NCBI GenBank assembly: GCA_037147235.1
Contig: JBAWVO010000161.1
Coordinates: 1-14,748 of the forward strand
Length of the DNA stretch: 14,748 bases
Direction: 5' to 3'
Source of the DNA: JANXQG01 sp037147235
GTDB taxonomy: Bacteria; Planctomycetota; Planctomycetia; Pirellulales; Thermoguttaceae
The notes under the pieces are model-generated. The model searched no databases. It was given only the letters and a program-made list of their open reading frames with translations, and was not told the origin of the DNA. The position numbers and the translations under genes are program-made. Positions within the stretch are counted from its first letter, which is position 1. Every line of letters begins with the position of its first letter. Shown piece by piece: positions 1 to 7,123 of the stretch.

Positions 1-254
1 GTGTTATCCGTGGTTTGTTTATTTCTTTTCTATTTTTCTGTCCCTCATTTTTCTGCCGAAAGTCTTTCCTGTTTTTCTCTGTGTTCTCCGTGACCTCTGT
101 GGCTAAATAAAATTAGCGGAAGGGGGGGGGAAGGGAAAGGAAGGCTTTCATCGGTCTTATCGTGCCGTCGGTGTTATCCGCGGTCAAAATTCCTGTTTTC
201 AAAGGAAAAGGCTTGTTTTGCCGTGCAGCATCTTGCATAATGTGGGCATTATGA
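1..254. other. Intergenic region, no gene seen
   Basis: I see no supported gene here. The plus strand is pyrimidine-rich in its first 110 bases. The word GTGTTATCCG occurs twice (start of the window and about 171), each time followed by a TGG or CGG triplet. A run of nine G lies at 122-130. The text around 80-105 (CTGTGTTCTCCGTGACCTC) resembles low-complexity intergenic filler seen in planctomycete and verrucomicrobial genomes; that comparison is from memory. No promoter stands out clearly. Confidence 0.5.
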
Positions 255-383
255 CAATCAACGTGGAGCAAGAAAAGGGAATGGTCCTTCCAGAATAACG
301 AGTTGGACGAGTTCCTTGCATGGCTTGCGGACTACGAAGCCAATCCTACGGACGCTTGGGATAAAAGACAGAAAGATGGATGA
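255..383 (+). pseudogene. Short coding-like fragment upstream of the SGNH gene
   Basis: An open frame runs from just after a TGA at 252-254 to a TGA at 381-383 and overlaps the ATG of the next gene at 376 by 8 bases. Its last part reads as a plausible acidic, helix-prone protein (LDEFLAWLADYEANP, then DAWDKRQKDG). No ATG exists in this frame; only a TTG at 303 could start it. An ATG at 251 in another frame ends after 15 residues. It could be the C-terminal remnant of a decayed gene, a frameshifted small gene, or chance. I do not recognise a family. Confidence 0.25.
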
Positions 384-1656
384 CAGGAAGATAGAAACCG
401 GGGAAGCCAATTCCTCTCGCCGGCGAATCTGGTTGCGGGTCTCTTTAACTGGGTTGGTGCTGCTGCTCATTTGGGGCATTCCCGAAGCCGTTGTCCGCTG
501 GCGGAACCCGCCGCTCGAGGATTTCCGAACCATCGCCTTTGGCGGGGATCCCCATTCATTCGACCTGTTCATGCAGGATTGGCGGTTGCATTGGAAGTTG
601 CGTCCCAGGGTGACGACGGATTTTCTTGGGGTGCCGGTCCGCACGGATGCCCACGGATTCCGTGGCGGAGAACCCGGGACGGGAAACCGGGTGGTGCTCT
701 GTCTTGGCGATTCCACCACCTTTGGCTGGAAGGTGGAGGAGGCCGACTCGTATCCGAACCAGTTGCAAGCCCGCCTGAACGCTGCGGCGAACAGCGGAAA
801 ACCGTGGAGTGTGCTCAACGCGGGTGTGCCGGGATACACCTCGATGCAACTCCGCCTACTCTCCGAGAAACTGATCCATCGCTGGAAACCGGAGGTCGTT
901 ATCGTCTGCGTCGGCAACAACGAGGCGTGGCCGGTAGCTCGATCGGACGAGCAGCTCGATGACGACCGTGCCGTGGCCCGCTGCCTGGGGCCGGTGCTCT
1001 CCAAGAGCCGTTTCTTTGTCTGGGTAGCCGAAAAATTCCGCTCGAAAGAACCGCAGCCGTTCATTGCTCCGACTTTGGAAGATGCGGTCCCGCGAGTTTC
1101 CCGCGAGGAATTTGGTCAAAATCTCCTTGCGATCGTGCAAGCCGCCCGCGCGGCTGGGGCCAGGGTGATCCTCGCCAGCCCGCCGGTGAATTTGTACTGG
1201 CCGCCCGCTCGGTTCCAACTCTTTCCAGGGTGGCAGGAATGGGAGTCCTTCCTCAAGAGAATGGTGGATTTGCGAAATTCAGGGCAAAATCAAAAAGTCT
1301 TCGAGGAGATCGACTCCCAACTCTCACAACACCCGGATGCCTTCGCCGCCCTTTGGGTCAAGGGGGCCGTGCTGAGCGATCTCGGCCGGGAAGACGAGGG
1401 CCGGGAGTTGCTTGAACAGGCCATCGAACACCACCCGTTTCCGGAAAACTGCAAACGCTCCTACCGTCAGGTCATTTCCGAAACCGCGCGGGCGGAAAAG
1501 ACCGGGTTTCTGGATGTGAACGAACTCTTCCGCCGCAACGCCGGAGCCTCGACGCCTAAAACCCTTTATCTGGACTGGTGCCATCCGACCCCGCAGGGTC
1601 ATGCGCTCATGGCGGAGGCTTTGTACCGCATGATGAAGGAGGGCGGGCGGGAATAA
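376..1656 (+). CDS. Membrane-anchored SGNH/GDSL hydrolase-like protein
   Basis: This 426-residue protein has one N-terminal membrane segment (about residues 22-41) after a basic stretch (RRR), so the rest is probably outside the cytoplasmic membrane. The SGNH blocks are visible: GDST with nucleophile Ser113, Gly150 in NAGVPGY, Asn181/Asn182 in GNNE, and the Asp400-x-x-His403 pair in DWCHPTPQGH. Such enzymes are esterases or acyltransferases, often acting on polysaccharides; the substrate here is unknown. Between blocks III and V lies an insertion (about 290-355) whose part DAFAALWVKGAVLSDLGRED looks like one TPR unit. I chose the ATG at 376; an in-frame TTG at 316 would add 20 polar residues in front of the anchor, which is less likely. 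The stop codon overlaps the next start as TAATG, so the two genes are probably translated together. Confidence 0.85.
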   Translation: MDDRKIETGEANSSRRRIWLRVSLTGLVLLLIWGIPEAVVRWRNPPLEDFRTIAFGGDPHSFDLFMQDWRLHWKLRPRVTTDFLGVPVRTDAHGFRGGEPGTGNRVVLCLGDSTTFGWKVEEADSYPNQLQARLNAAANSGKPWSVLNAGVPGYTSMQLRLLSEKLIHRWKPEVVIVCVGNNEAWPVARSDEQLDDDRAVARCLGPVLSKSRFFVWVAEKFRSKEPQPFIAPTLEDAVPRVSREEFGQNLLAIVQAARAAGARVILASPPVNLYWPPARFQLFPGWQEWESFLKRMVDLRNSGQNQKVFEEIDSQLSQHPDAFAALWVKGAVLSDLGREDEGRELLEQAIEHHPFPENCKRSYRQVISETARAEKTGFLDVNELFRRNAGASTPKTLYLDWCHPTPQGHALMAEALYRMMKEGGRE

Positions 1657-3752
1657 TGCCATCCAAGAAGACGAAACCACAGGATCGCTCTTGCCGGTGC
1701 GATCCCCCAGCGGCTGGACCGGGTTATTTTCAACACGTCGGGTGGTGGGCCGTTATTTTGGTGGCCGTCGTTTTCTTGGCCTACCTGCCTGCCTGGCACG
1801 GGGGCTTCCTTTGGGATGACGATGCCCATGTGACCCAGCCCGATCTCCGTTCCTGGGAGGGGCTGTACCGGATCTGGTTCGAGCCGGGGGCGTCGCAGCA
1901 ATACTATCCGCTGGTGCATGGCACGTTTTGGCTGGAGCACCGGTTGTGGGGTGATGCTCCCACGGGATATCACCTGCTCAATCTGGCCTTGCACTCCGGG
2001 GCCGCGCTGCTGGTGGCATTGATCCTTCGTCGGCTGGCCGTCCCCGGGGCTTTTCTCGCCGCGGTGGTTTTTGCGCTGCACCCGGTCCACGTGGAATCGG
2101 TCGCTTGGATCACGGAGTTGAAGAACACCCTGTCGGCCGTTTTCTATCTTTCGGCGATGCTCTGTTACCTTCGGTTCGACGAGAATCGGGTCGGGCGTTG
2201 GTATGCCGCCGCGCTGGGTTTGTTTCTCCTTGCGCTGCTCAGCAAGACGGTGGCGGCCACTCTGCCGGCTGCGCTGCTCGTGATCTTTTGGTGGCAGCGA
2301 GGGCGATTGGACTGGCGAAGCGATGTGCGGCCGCTGGCACCGTTCTTTGTACTCGGCGCGATCAGCGGACTTTTTACCGCCTGGGTGGAAAGGACGTTCA
2401 TCGGTGCCGAAGGTGCCGAATTTCAGTTCTCGCTGGTCGAGCGTTGCCTGATCGCCGGGCGGGTAGTCTGGTTTTACCTCGGCAAACTCCTCTGGCCGGC
2501 CAATCTGATCTTCAGCTATCCGCGCTGGGAAATCAGCCAGCAGGTCGGGTGGCAATACCTCTTCCCGCTCGGCGCGACCGGCTTGCTCGTCGGGCTGTGG
2601 CTGATCCGGAAACGGACGCGGGCACCGCTGGCGGCCATCCTTTTCTTCGGCGGCACGCTCTTTCCGGCCCTCGGATTTTTCAATGTGTATCCCTTTCGCT
2701 ATTCGTTCGTGGCGGACCATTTTCAGTATCTGGCGAGCCTCGGGATCATCAGCTTGTTCTGTGCCGGCGTGGTTGGGCTGGCAGCCCGCGGGCGGCTCGA
2801 TTCAGGCTGGACGCAGGGGGTGGTTGGGTGCGCCCTTGCCGGCCTGCTCGGCACCTTGACCTGGCAGCAATGCGGGCAATACGCCGACGTGGAAACCCTC
2901 TACCGCGAAACCATCCGCCGGAACCCGGCCTGCTGGCTGGCCCACAATAACTGGGGAAACGCCCTGAATGGGCTGGGGCGTCCCGGGGAGGCGATCCCCC
3001 ATTTCCAGGAGGCCGTGCGGATCAAGCCGGACGACCCCAAGGCCCACAACAACTGGGGAAACGCCCTCCAGGCACTGGGCCGCATTCAGGAGTCGATCGA
3101 TCGCTATCAGGAGGCCCTGCGGCTCAAACCGGACTTTGCCGACGCCCACAACAACCTGGGAAGCTCACTGCAAGCCTTGGGGCGATCTCAGGATGCGATC
3201 GCGCAGCATGAGGAGGCCCTGCGGATCAAGCCTTCCTTTGCCGAGGCCCACAACAACTGGGCCAGCGCCTTGACCAATTCGGGCCGGCCCGAGGAGGCGA
3301 TCCAACACTGCGAGGAGGCATTGCGGCTCAAGCCCGATTATGCCGAGGCCCACAACAACTGGGCCAACGCATTGAACATGCTGCGCCGCCCCCTCGAAGC
3401 CTCCGAGCACTGCCAGGAGGCCGTGCGGCTCCATCCGGAGTACGTCGAGGCCTATGTGAACCTCGGCAACTCCTTGAATGCCCTGGGACGCCCGCAGGAA
3501 GCGGTTGCGCACTACGAAGCGGCCTTGAGGCTCAAACCGAACATGCCGGAGGCCCACAACAACCTGGGGAACGCATTGAATGCCTTGGGACGCCATGAGG
3601 AGGCGGTTGCGCATTGCGAGGAGGCCCTGCGGCTTGTCCCGGATTATGTCGTCGCCCATCTGAATTGCGGCAACGCATTGAAAGCCTTGGGTCGCTACGA
3701 GGAAGCGGCCCGGCATTTCGAGGCGGCCCGGCGGCTAACGCCAAGGCGGTAG
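1656..3752 (+). CDS. GT-C-like multi-spanning membrane protein with eight C-terminal TPRs (TMTC-like)
   Basis: This is a 698-residue protein. Roughly residues 29-415 hold about ten hydrophobic segments. The first is followed by an acidic WDDDAH motif (53-58), the position where GT-C glycosyltransferases carry their catalytic acidic residues. A conserved HPVHVESVAWITELK stretch begins at 142. This layout matches bacterial relatives of the TMTC O-mannosyltransferases, which move a sugar from a polyprenyl phosphate carrier onto protein outside the membrane; activity here is inferred. Residues 427-698 are eight consecutive 34-residue TPRs, probably a substrate- or partner-binding solenoid. The start at 1656 overlaps the upstream stop; an upstream in-frame ATG at 1578 lies inside the SGNH gene and is rejected. 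The nearby GT2 gene could make the lipid-linked sugar donor. Confidence 0.85.
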   Translation: MPSKKTKPQDRSCRCDPPAAGPGYFQHVGWWAVILVAVVFLAYLPAWHGGFLWDDDAHVTQPDLRSWEGLYRIWFEPGASQQYYPLVHGTFWLEHRLWGDAPTGYHLLNLALHSGAALLVALILRRLAVPGAFLAAVVFALHPVHVESVAWITELKNTLSAVFYLSAMLCYLRFDENRVGRWYAAALGLFLLALLSKTVAATLPAALLVIFWWQRGRLDWRSDVRPLAPFFVLGAISGLFTAWVERTFIGAEGAEFQFSLVERCLIAGRVVWFYLGKLLWPANLIFSYPRWEISQQVGWQYLFPLGATGLLVGLWLIRKRTRAPLAAILFFGGTLFPALGFFNVYPFRYSFVADHFQYLASLGIISLFCAGVVGLAARGRLDSGWTQGVVGCALAGLLGTLTWQQCGQYADVETLYRETIRRNPACWLAHNNWGNALNGLGRPGEAIPHFQEAVRIKPDDPKAHNNWGNALQALGRIQESIDRYQEALRLKPDFADAHNNLGSSLQALGRSQDAIAQHEEALRIKPSFAEAHNNWASALTNSGRPEEAIQHCEEALRLKPDYAEAHNNWANALNMLRRPLEASEHCQEAVRLHPEYVEAYVNLGNSLNALGRPQEAVAHYEAALRLKPNMPEAHNNLGNALNALGRHEEAVAHCEEALRLVPDYVVAHLNCGNALKALGRYEEAARHFEAARRLTPRR
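2934..3749 (+). repeat. Eight 102-bp tandem units encoding TPRs
   Basis: Eight units of exactly 102 bp (34 codons) encode the TPR array. The word AHNN opens six units (copies 1-5 and 7); copy 6 has AYVN and copy 8 AHLN. LGR near position 14 and EEAL or EAAL-like text near position 25 recur. DNA similarity between units is high (GCCCACAACAAC recurs), so unit number could change by recombination between copies. Confidence 0.9.
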
Positions 3753-3797
3753 CCCGGATTATTCATAAACTAGGGTGCGTGGAGCGAACCCGCTAGG

Positions 3798-4595
3798 TTA
3801 ATTCCATTTTGAGTAGCGGAGGATGCACCAGAGTACCCGCAGGGCGTCGCGGAACTTGATTTTTTTCCCTTCTTCGTAGGTGCGGCCGAAGTAGCTGATA
3901 CCAATCTCATAGATGCGGAAATTGCGACGCGCGACTTTGGCGGTCAGTTCCGGATCAATGCCGAACCGGTTTTCACGCAGTGTGTGGGCGATGGTCTCGA
4001 TGACTTCGCGCCGAAAGACTTTGTAACAGGTTTCCACGTCGGTGAGATTCAGTCCGGTACAGATGTTGGAGAGCGTGGTCACGAGCTGGTTCGCGACGCG
4101 ATGCCAAAAATAGAGTACGCGATGCGGTCCCGTGGGGAGAAATCGCGACCCAAAAACGACGTCGGCCAGACCTTCGACAATGGGTTGAATGAGCCGATAA
4201 TACTCGCTGGGGTCGTATTCGAGATCGGCGTCTTGAATGATGACGATCGTGCCGCGGGCGCGTTGGAAGCCGGTGCGCAGGGCAGCGCCTTTTCCGAGAT
4301 TGTGATCGTGGCGGAGAACGAGCAAATTGTTTCCCGCGATGCCGGCGAGCAACTCATGCGTGCCATCGGTGCTGCCATCGTCGACCACAATGATTTCCGC
4401 CGGAATGGAGATATTGCGAATCCGGTGGATGGTTTCTGCAACCGTGCCAACCTCATTGTAGACGGGAATCACGATCGATAGCAGCAGATCCTTGGGCAGA
4501 GAATAGATGCCGAGTCGGCGGCAGATCTGTTGACCTAGCAGGCGTTGGAGGTGGTCCGTGTCGATGTCGGGTGCTTCGGAGCCAGGTTCGTTCAA
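3798..4595 (-). CDS. Family 2 glycosyltransferase, DPM1-like
   Basis: The 265-residue protein starts with a polar stretch of about 37 residues, then a GT-A domain: LSIVIPVYNE (39-48), VDDGSTDGT (71-79), and the metal-binding DXD-type motif in QDADLEYDP (121-129). VFGSRF follows at 147-152, then DVETCYKVF (186-194) and a conserved C-terminal tail RTYEEGKKIKFRDAL (238-252). Family members transfer a sugar from a nucleotide donor to a polyprenyl phosphate on the cytoplasmic face, or to related acceptors. No C-terminal membrane helices are present, as in the short soluble members. The gene is convergent with the TMTC-like gene, 45 bases apart. A link between them (lipid-linked sugar made here, used there) is inference. 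Donor and acceptor cannot be read from the sequence. Confidence 0.88.
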   Translation of the reverse strand: MNEPGSEAPDIDTDHLQRLLGQQICRRLGIYSLPKDLLLSIVIPVYNEVGTVAETIHRIRNISIPAEIIVVDDGSTDGTHELLAGIAGNNLLVLRHDHNLGKGAALRTGFQRARGTIVIIQDADLEYDPSEYYRLIQPIVEGLADVVFGSRFLPTGPHRVLYFWHRVANQLVTTLSNICTGLNLTDVETCYKVFRREVIETIAHTLRENRFGIDPELTAKVARRNFRIYEIGISYFGRTYEEGKKIKFRDALRVLWCILRYSKWN

Positions 4596-4917
4596 GGTTG
4601 TTTTGGGGGTAGGGATTAGAAAGAGGAGGGATGTGAGAAGAAAGAAGATGGATGCGTCGATCCGTACCCATTGTGCGTCATTGCGGCGGCCAAGTCAATC
4701 CAGGAGAACAGCATCCAGGAGAACTGCAAAGTCCAACGCGAAGGGGTCAGGTCGATGTTTTCGGGCAAGGATCAGGATCGGCGCGGGGCTTCTGACCCCG
4801 CCGAAACGCCCGACCGAAGGTCTCCCACGCAGTCTTTCACGTGCGGTCTTTCACTTGCCTTCTCCTCACGGCGGCGTTAAAATGCGAAGACAGTCGGATC
4901 AGGAATCGTGGGACAGG
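4596..4917. other. Intergenic region with small repeats, no gene seen
   Basis: No coding sequence is supported. A 15-bp unit, ATCCAGGAGAACAGC, occurs twice in tandem at 4698-4727 with one mismatch. A GGTCTCC-containing repeat follows (listed separately). The words AGTCTTTCAC and GGTCTTTCAC sit near each other at 4831-4854. The minus-strand promoter of the GT2 gene should lie near 4600-4680, but I cannot point to it. Confidence 0.5.
4780..4826. repeat. Repeat related to the one at 12773-12843
   Basis: The left part (4780-4806, GGCGCGGGGCTTCTGACC then CCGCCGAAA) is, as reverse complement, nearly the same as the right part of the element at 12773-12843. The right part (CGACCGAAGGTCTCCC) matches the first part of that element directly. 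The two loci therefore share both modules of one repeat family, arranged differently. It lies outside any gene. Confidence 0.6.
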
Positions 4918-5033
4918 TAAGGACCGGCGCAGAAATAACTGTCGCAAGAAAAGTAGCAGGCACACTCCGTGTGCCGTCTGCCCCCGCTCCGCGAGTGGGC
5001 AAAACACGACAGTTAATTCCGCGCCGGTCCTTA
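4918..5033. repeat. 116-bp terminal-inverted-repeat element with nested palindrome
   Basis: The outer arms are 27 bp each (4918-4944 and 5007-5033) and match as inverted repeats at 25 of 27 positions; the left arm begins TAAGGACCGGCGCAG and the right arm ends GCGCCGGTCCTTA. Inside is a second palindrome, GGCACAC-TCC-GTGTGCC (4959-4975), preceded by GTAGCA, and then a weaker GC-rich stem at about 4979-5000. It looks like a non-coding element (MITE- or REP-like) into which, or with which, a different palindrome has become combined. It encodes no protein. No target-site duplication is obvious at the ends. Confidence 0.7.
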
Positions 5034-5389
5034 ACGGTCAGCGGCTGGGGAACCGGTCCTGCGGCAAGCCCTGTCGGCCGATCATCGCCAGCATGACGGT
5101 GATGGCTGCCAGTGCCGTGGTCCTGACTTGACTGAATCTTGACTACTTTCAGTGCCAAGTTTTGCGAATCGTCCGCAATCGTTGCCAACGGAGATTCGGT
5201 CGTAACCCCTTGGCTCGTAGCACTTTCCAGAGAAATCCGCAACGATCCATAATCGTTGCCAAAGATACCCTCACAAACCGGGGCCTTTTTCTTGCGCTCA
5301 GGTCGCTCATTTGTACCTTGTTGCGTCCGACCGTGGTGGGTTTGAAAACCACGTCTTCCATTGCCACAAAGGTGTTGTCAACAGAGGGC
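5034..5389. other. Intergenic region, no convincing gene
   Basis: No supported gene. The word AATCGTTGCCAA occurs twice (about 5177 and 5251). On the minus strand a short open frame ending at 5038 encodes a hydrophobic stretch (ALAAITVMLAMIG) but has no upstream start and ends after about 36 codons. This may be a decayed gene end. The right part leads to the antitoxin promoter. Confidence 0.45.
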
Positions 5390-5418
5390 TTTACGGGGTG
5401 CGTTTTTGACGCTAGAAT
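5390..5418 (+). promoter_or_regulatory. Possible sigma-70-type promoter of the toxin-antitoxin operon
   Basis: TTTACG (5390-5395) and TAGAAT (5413-5418) are separated by 17 bases, a good fit to -35 and -10 elements. The antitoxin ATG follows at 5440, with a ribosome binding site GAAAGG ending at 5431, eight bases before the start. This is a consensus match only. Confidence 0.45.
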
Positions 5419-5439
5419 TGACGGTGAAAGGTTTGCAGT

Positions 5440-5673
5440 ATGGTTAAGATAGTCGATTTATTCGAGCCAAACGCAACTCTGTCCGAGTTGGTGTCCCTGG
5501 CAACCTCCGGTACTCAAGTGGTCGTCACCCAAGCCGGAAACCCGGTCGCACGCCTTATTTCGGTCGCTGCCGTCATGGAACCGCGGGTTCCAGACTTGCA
5601 TCTCGGCGCGTTCGAGCCAAGCGAAGACTTTGATAAACCGCTTCCGGACGAGTTTTGGGCTGGAGAACCATGA
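5440..5673 (+). CDS. Type II antitoxin, Phd/YefM-like (partner of VapC)
   Basis: A 77-residue protein. Its N-terminal part (VDLFEPNATLSELVSLATSG, then VVVTQAGNPVARLI) follows the Phd/YefM fold: a short strand, helix, and a strand with the GNPVARL motif, which dimerises and binds operator DNA. The C-terminal part (about 48-77, LHLGAFEPSEDFDKPLPDEF) is acidic and probably disordered until it wraps the toxin. It would neutralise the downstream PIN toxin and repress its own promoter. GAAAGG lies eight bases before the ATG. Its stop overlaps the toxin start by four bases (ATGA), the usual coupling in such pairs. Confidence 0.88.
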   Translation: MVKIVDLFEPNATLSELVSLATSGTQVVVTQAGNPVARLISVAAVMEPRVPDLHLGAFEPSEDFDKPLPDEFWAGEP

Positions 5674-6056
5674 AGCTCTTGCTCGATACCCATGCCTTCA
5701 TTTGGTGGGATTCTCTATCAAGTCGGCTTTCCTCGCAAGCTCTTGCGGCTTGTGCTGACCCGGCTAACGAATTATTGCTGAGCGTGGCTAGCGTTTGGGA
5801 AATGCAAATCAAGCCCCAGTTAGGCAAGTTGCAGTTGCGTACTCCGTTAACCGGTCTCATCAAGGAGCAGGAGCGTACCAATCGGATCGGGATTCTCCGT
5901 ATTTCGATTGACCATGTTTTCGCGGTCGGAAATTTACCTCCGCTTCACCGTGACCCGTTCGATCGCCTGCTGATAGCTCAAGCGATCGAAGAGAGGGCAT
6001 CGCTTGTTTCCAATGATTCGCTCATGTCGCAATATCCCGTCAAGGTGCTTTGGTAG
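5670..6056 (+). CDS. vapC: VapC-family PIN-domain toxin ribonuclease
   Basis: A 128-residue PIN-domain protein of normal toxin length. The metal-binding acidic residues are visible: Asp6 in LLDTHAFIW, Glu44 in SVASVWEMQIK, Asp95 and Asp98 in HRDPFDRLLIAQA, and Asp116 in VSNDS. VapC toxins are Mg-dependent endoribonucleases that cut tRNA or rRNA; the target here is unknown. The LLDTHAFIWW start and the DPFDR motif are typical of the subgroup paired with Phd-like antitoxins. I chose the ATG at 5670, which overlaps the antitoxin stop, over an upstream in-frame start at 5655. It is convergent with the last chemotaxis gene, 29 bases away. All catalytic positions are kept, so it is probably active. 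Confidence 0.92.
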   Translation: MKLLLDTHAFIWWDSLSSRLSSQALAACADPANELLLSVASVWEMQIKPQLGKLQLRTPLTGLIKEQERTNRIGILRISIDHVFAVGNLPPLHRDPFDRLLIAQAIEERASLVSNDSLMSQYPVKVLW

Positions 6057-6085
6057 CTTTACGCGGCCGAAACGATACCGACCGC

Positions 6086-6544
6086 TCAGGCCCCGGCCGC
6101 AACAAGAACTTCGCGCTTGGCGGTTGCGGTGCCCGACAAAGCTTGTCGCCACCTCCGGAGACGTTTTTCCGCGTCCTCAATAAGCTCGATCAATTCGGTT
6201 TGGTCCAGCGGCTTCAGCAAGTAATCCGTTGCGCCAAGCTCGAGTGCGTCGGTCAAGGCTTCGAGCGTCGAGTGTCCCGTAACGAATAGGACTTGGGCGC
6301 ACGGGTTCTTCCGCTTGGCGCATCGCAATAACTCCAAACCGTTGACGCCCGGCATCTCGAGGTCGGTCACCAAAATGTCGACCAGGTTTTGCTCGATCCA
6401 CTGACGAGCCTCTTTGGGGTCGGTCAGAGAATGTAATTGCATGCGGTTGCCGAACGACCGCTCGATGATTTTCGCGAGTAGCCGCATCATGCACGGGTCG
6501 TCATCGACCAACAAAAGCGTCGTTGAACGATCTAATTGGGACAT
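6086..6544 (-). CDS. Stand-alone response regulator receiver domain (third)
   Basis: A 152-residue protein with one receiver domain and no output domain. The acidic pocket is Asp14/Asp15/Asp16 (VDDDP), the phosphorylation site Asp61 (VTDLEMPGVNG), the switch residue Thr89 (FVTGHS) and the conserved Lys111 (LLKPLD). After the domain, a basic amphipathic helix (about 122-136, EDAEKRLRRWRQAL) and a small alanine-rich tail extend it beyond the usual 120-odd residues. AAGGAT lies about nine bases before the ATG. It is the last gene of the minus-strand block, 34 bases after CheX. Its kinase is probably the CheA of this block, but the extended C-terminus suggests a different partner from the CheY-like protein. 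Confidence 0.9.
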   Translation of the reverse strand: MSQLDRSTTLLLVDDDPCMMRLLAKIIERSFGNRMQLHSLTDPKEARQWIEQNLVDILVTDLEMPGVNGLELLRCAKRKNPCAQVLFVTGHSTLEALTDALELGATDYLLKPLDQTELIELIEDAEKRLRRWRQALSGTATAKREVLVAAGA

Positions 6545-6578
6545 TCGAGGGTATCCTTGAAAAAATGGGTAATCCAGC

Positions 6579-7037
6579 CTATATCTCGCACAGCCCGACT
6601 TCCAAGCAAATATCTCCCCAGGGGGACGAGAACGGAATGCAGATCGGCGTGACCTTGGTCGGAAACTCGACGCAATGGTTCTTGCCCGTGATGACGGTCG
6701 GTAGGCTCACGCTCATGCTGAGGTGCTCCAGCTTGGCTTTTGCGCTGCCGGCGATCATGTTCACCAATTCGCCGATGGCGTCCGTAACGTCGCCATTGAT
6801 TTCCGCGGGACGCTCTTGGAGCATCGCCTCGGTTGCGCTCAGGGCCGCTTCCCGGCTAAGCTCCAGAACCACCGTCCCTTGTGCCTTTCCGGAGAGGCCA
6901 ATCACGCCGCTGACCTCATGCTGCGGCTGGACGCCGCTCTTGAGGTAAGGGGCCCCTCGCTCCAACTTGCAATTCAGCATCGTGTCAAAGACCGAGATCG
7001 TTGACGTCAGAAACGGATTGATATATTCGACATTCAT
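6579..7037 (-). CDS. cheX: CheX-like chemotaxis phosphatase
   Basis: A 152-residue protein of the CheC/CheX/FliY phosphatase superfamily. The single active-site motif E-x2-N is Glu90/Asn93 in DAIGELVNMIAGSAKAKL. A strand region GVIGLSGKAQGTVVLELS (44-61) precedes it, as in CheX. CheX dimers pull the switch helix of phosphorylated CheY-type receivers aside and hydrolyse the phospho-aspartate. The gene sits between two stand-alone receiver genes, its likely substrates. No strong ribosome binding site is visible before the ATG. CheC is also encoded in the block, so two phosphatases of one superfamily serve one system. Confidence 0.9.
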   Translation of the reverse strand: MNVEYINPFLTSTISVFDTMLNCKLERGAPYLKSGVQPQHEVSGVIGLSGKAQGTVVLELSREAALSATEAMLQERPAEINGDVTDAIGELVNMIAGSAKAKLEHLSMSVSLPTVITGKNHCVEFPTKVTPICIPFSSPWGDICLEVGLCEI

Positions 7038-7082
7038 GATATTTCATTCATGCTGGAACGGGGCTATTGGTTTACAGGTTTT

Positions 7083-7112
7083 GGGTGGGACTCGCCTAAG
7101 CTTGGCCCACCC
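7083..7112. repeat. Intergenic hairpin between two chemotaxis genes
   Basis: GGGTGGG (7083-7089) pairs with CCCACCC (7106-7112); inside, GCC and GGC surround TAAGCTT. It fills the gap between the second receiver gene and cheX. The arms resemble the GTAGGGTGGG...CCCACC repeats at 13553-13662, so it may be a divergent member. No T-run follows, so a terminator is not indicated. Confidence 0.6.
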
Positions 7113-7123
7113 ACCATCTTCAT

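Noticed and set aside
122..130. Run of nine G as a phase-variation tract
   Set aside because: It lies far upstream in non-coding sequence, not in a gene or between promoter elements that I can identify.
1599..2720. 373-codon minus-strand open frame
   Set aside because: Antisense of the TMTC-like membrane protein gene, with low-complexity charged text and no motifs.
2105..2950. 281-codon plus-strand frame within the TMTC-like gene
   Set aside because: Arginine- and alanine-rich shadow frame; the overlapping frame has clear membrane segments and family motifs.
3753..3797. Bidirectional terminator between the convergent TMTC-like and GT2 genes
   Set aside because: The 45-base gap has no strong stem or T-run on either side.
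5038..5145. Minus-strand hydrophobic peptide (ALAAITVMLAMIG)
   Set aside because: About 36 codons between stops with no upstream start and no ribosome binding site; may be a remnant, but it cannot be supported as a gene.
5149..5367. 72-codon minus-strand frame
   Set aside because: No family motif and weak protein-like character; it overlaps an equally unconvincing plus-strand frame.
6057..6100. Terminator between vapC and the last receiver gene (GCGGCCG ... CGGCCGC)
   Set aside because: The 7-bp arms are 24 bases apart, one lies in coding sequence and there is no T-run.
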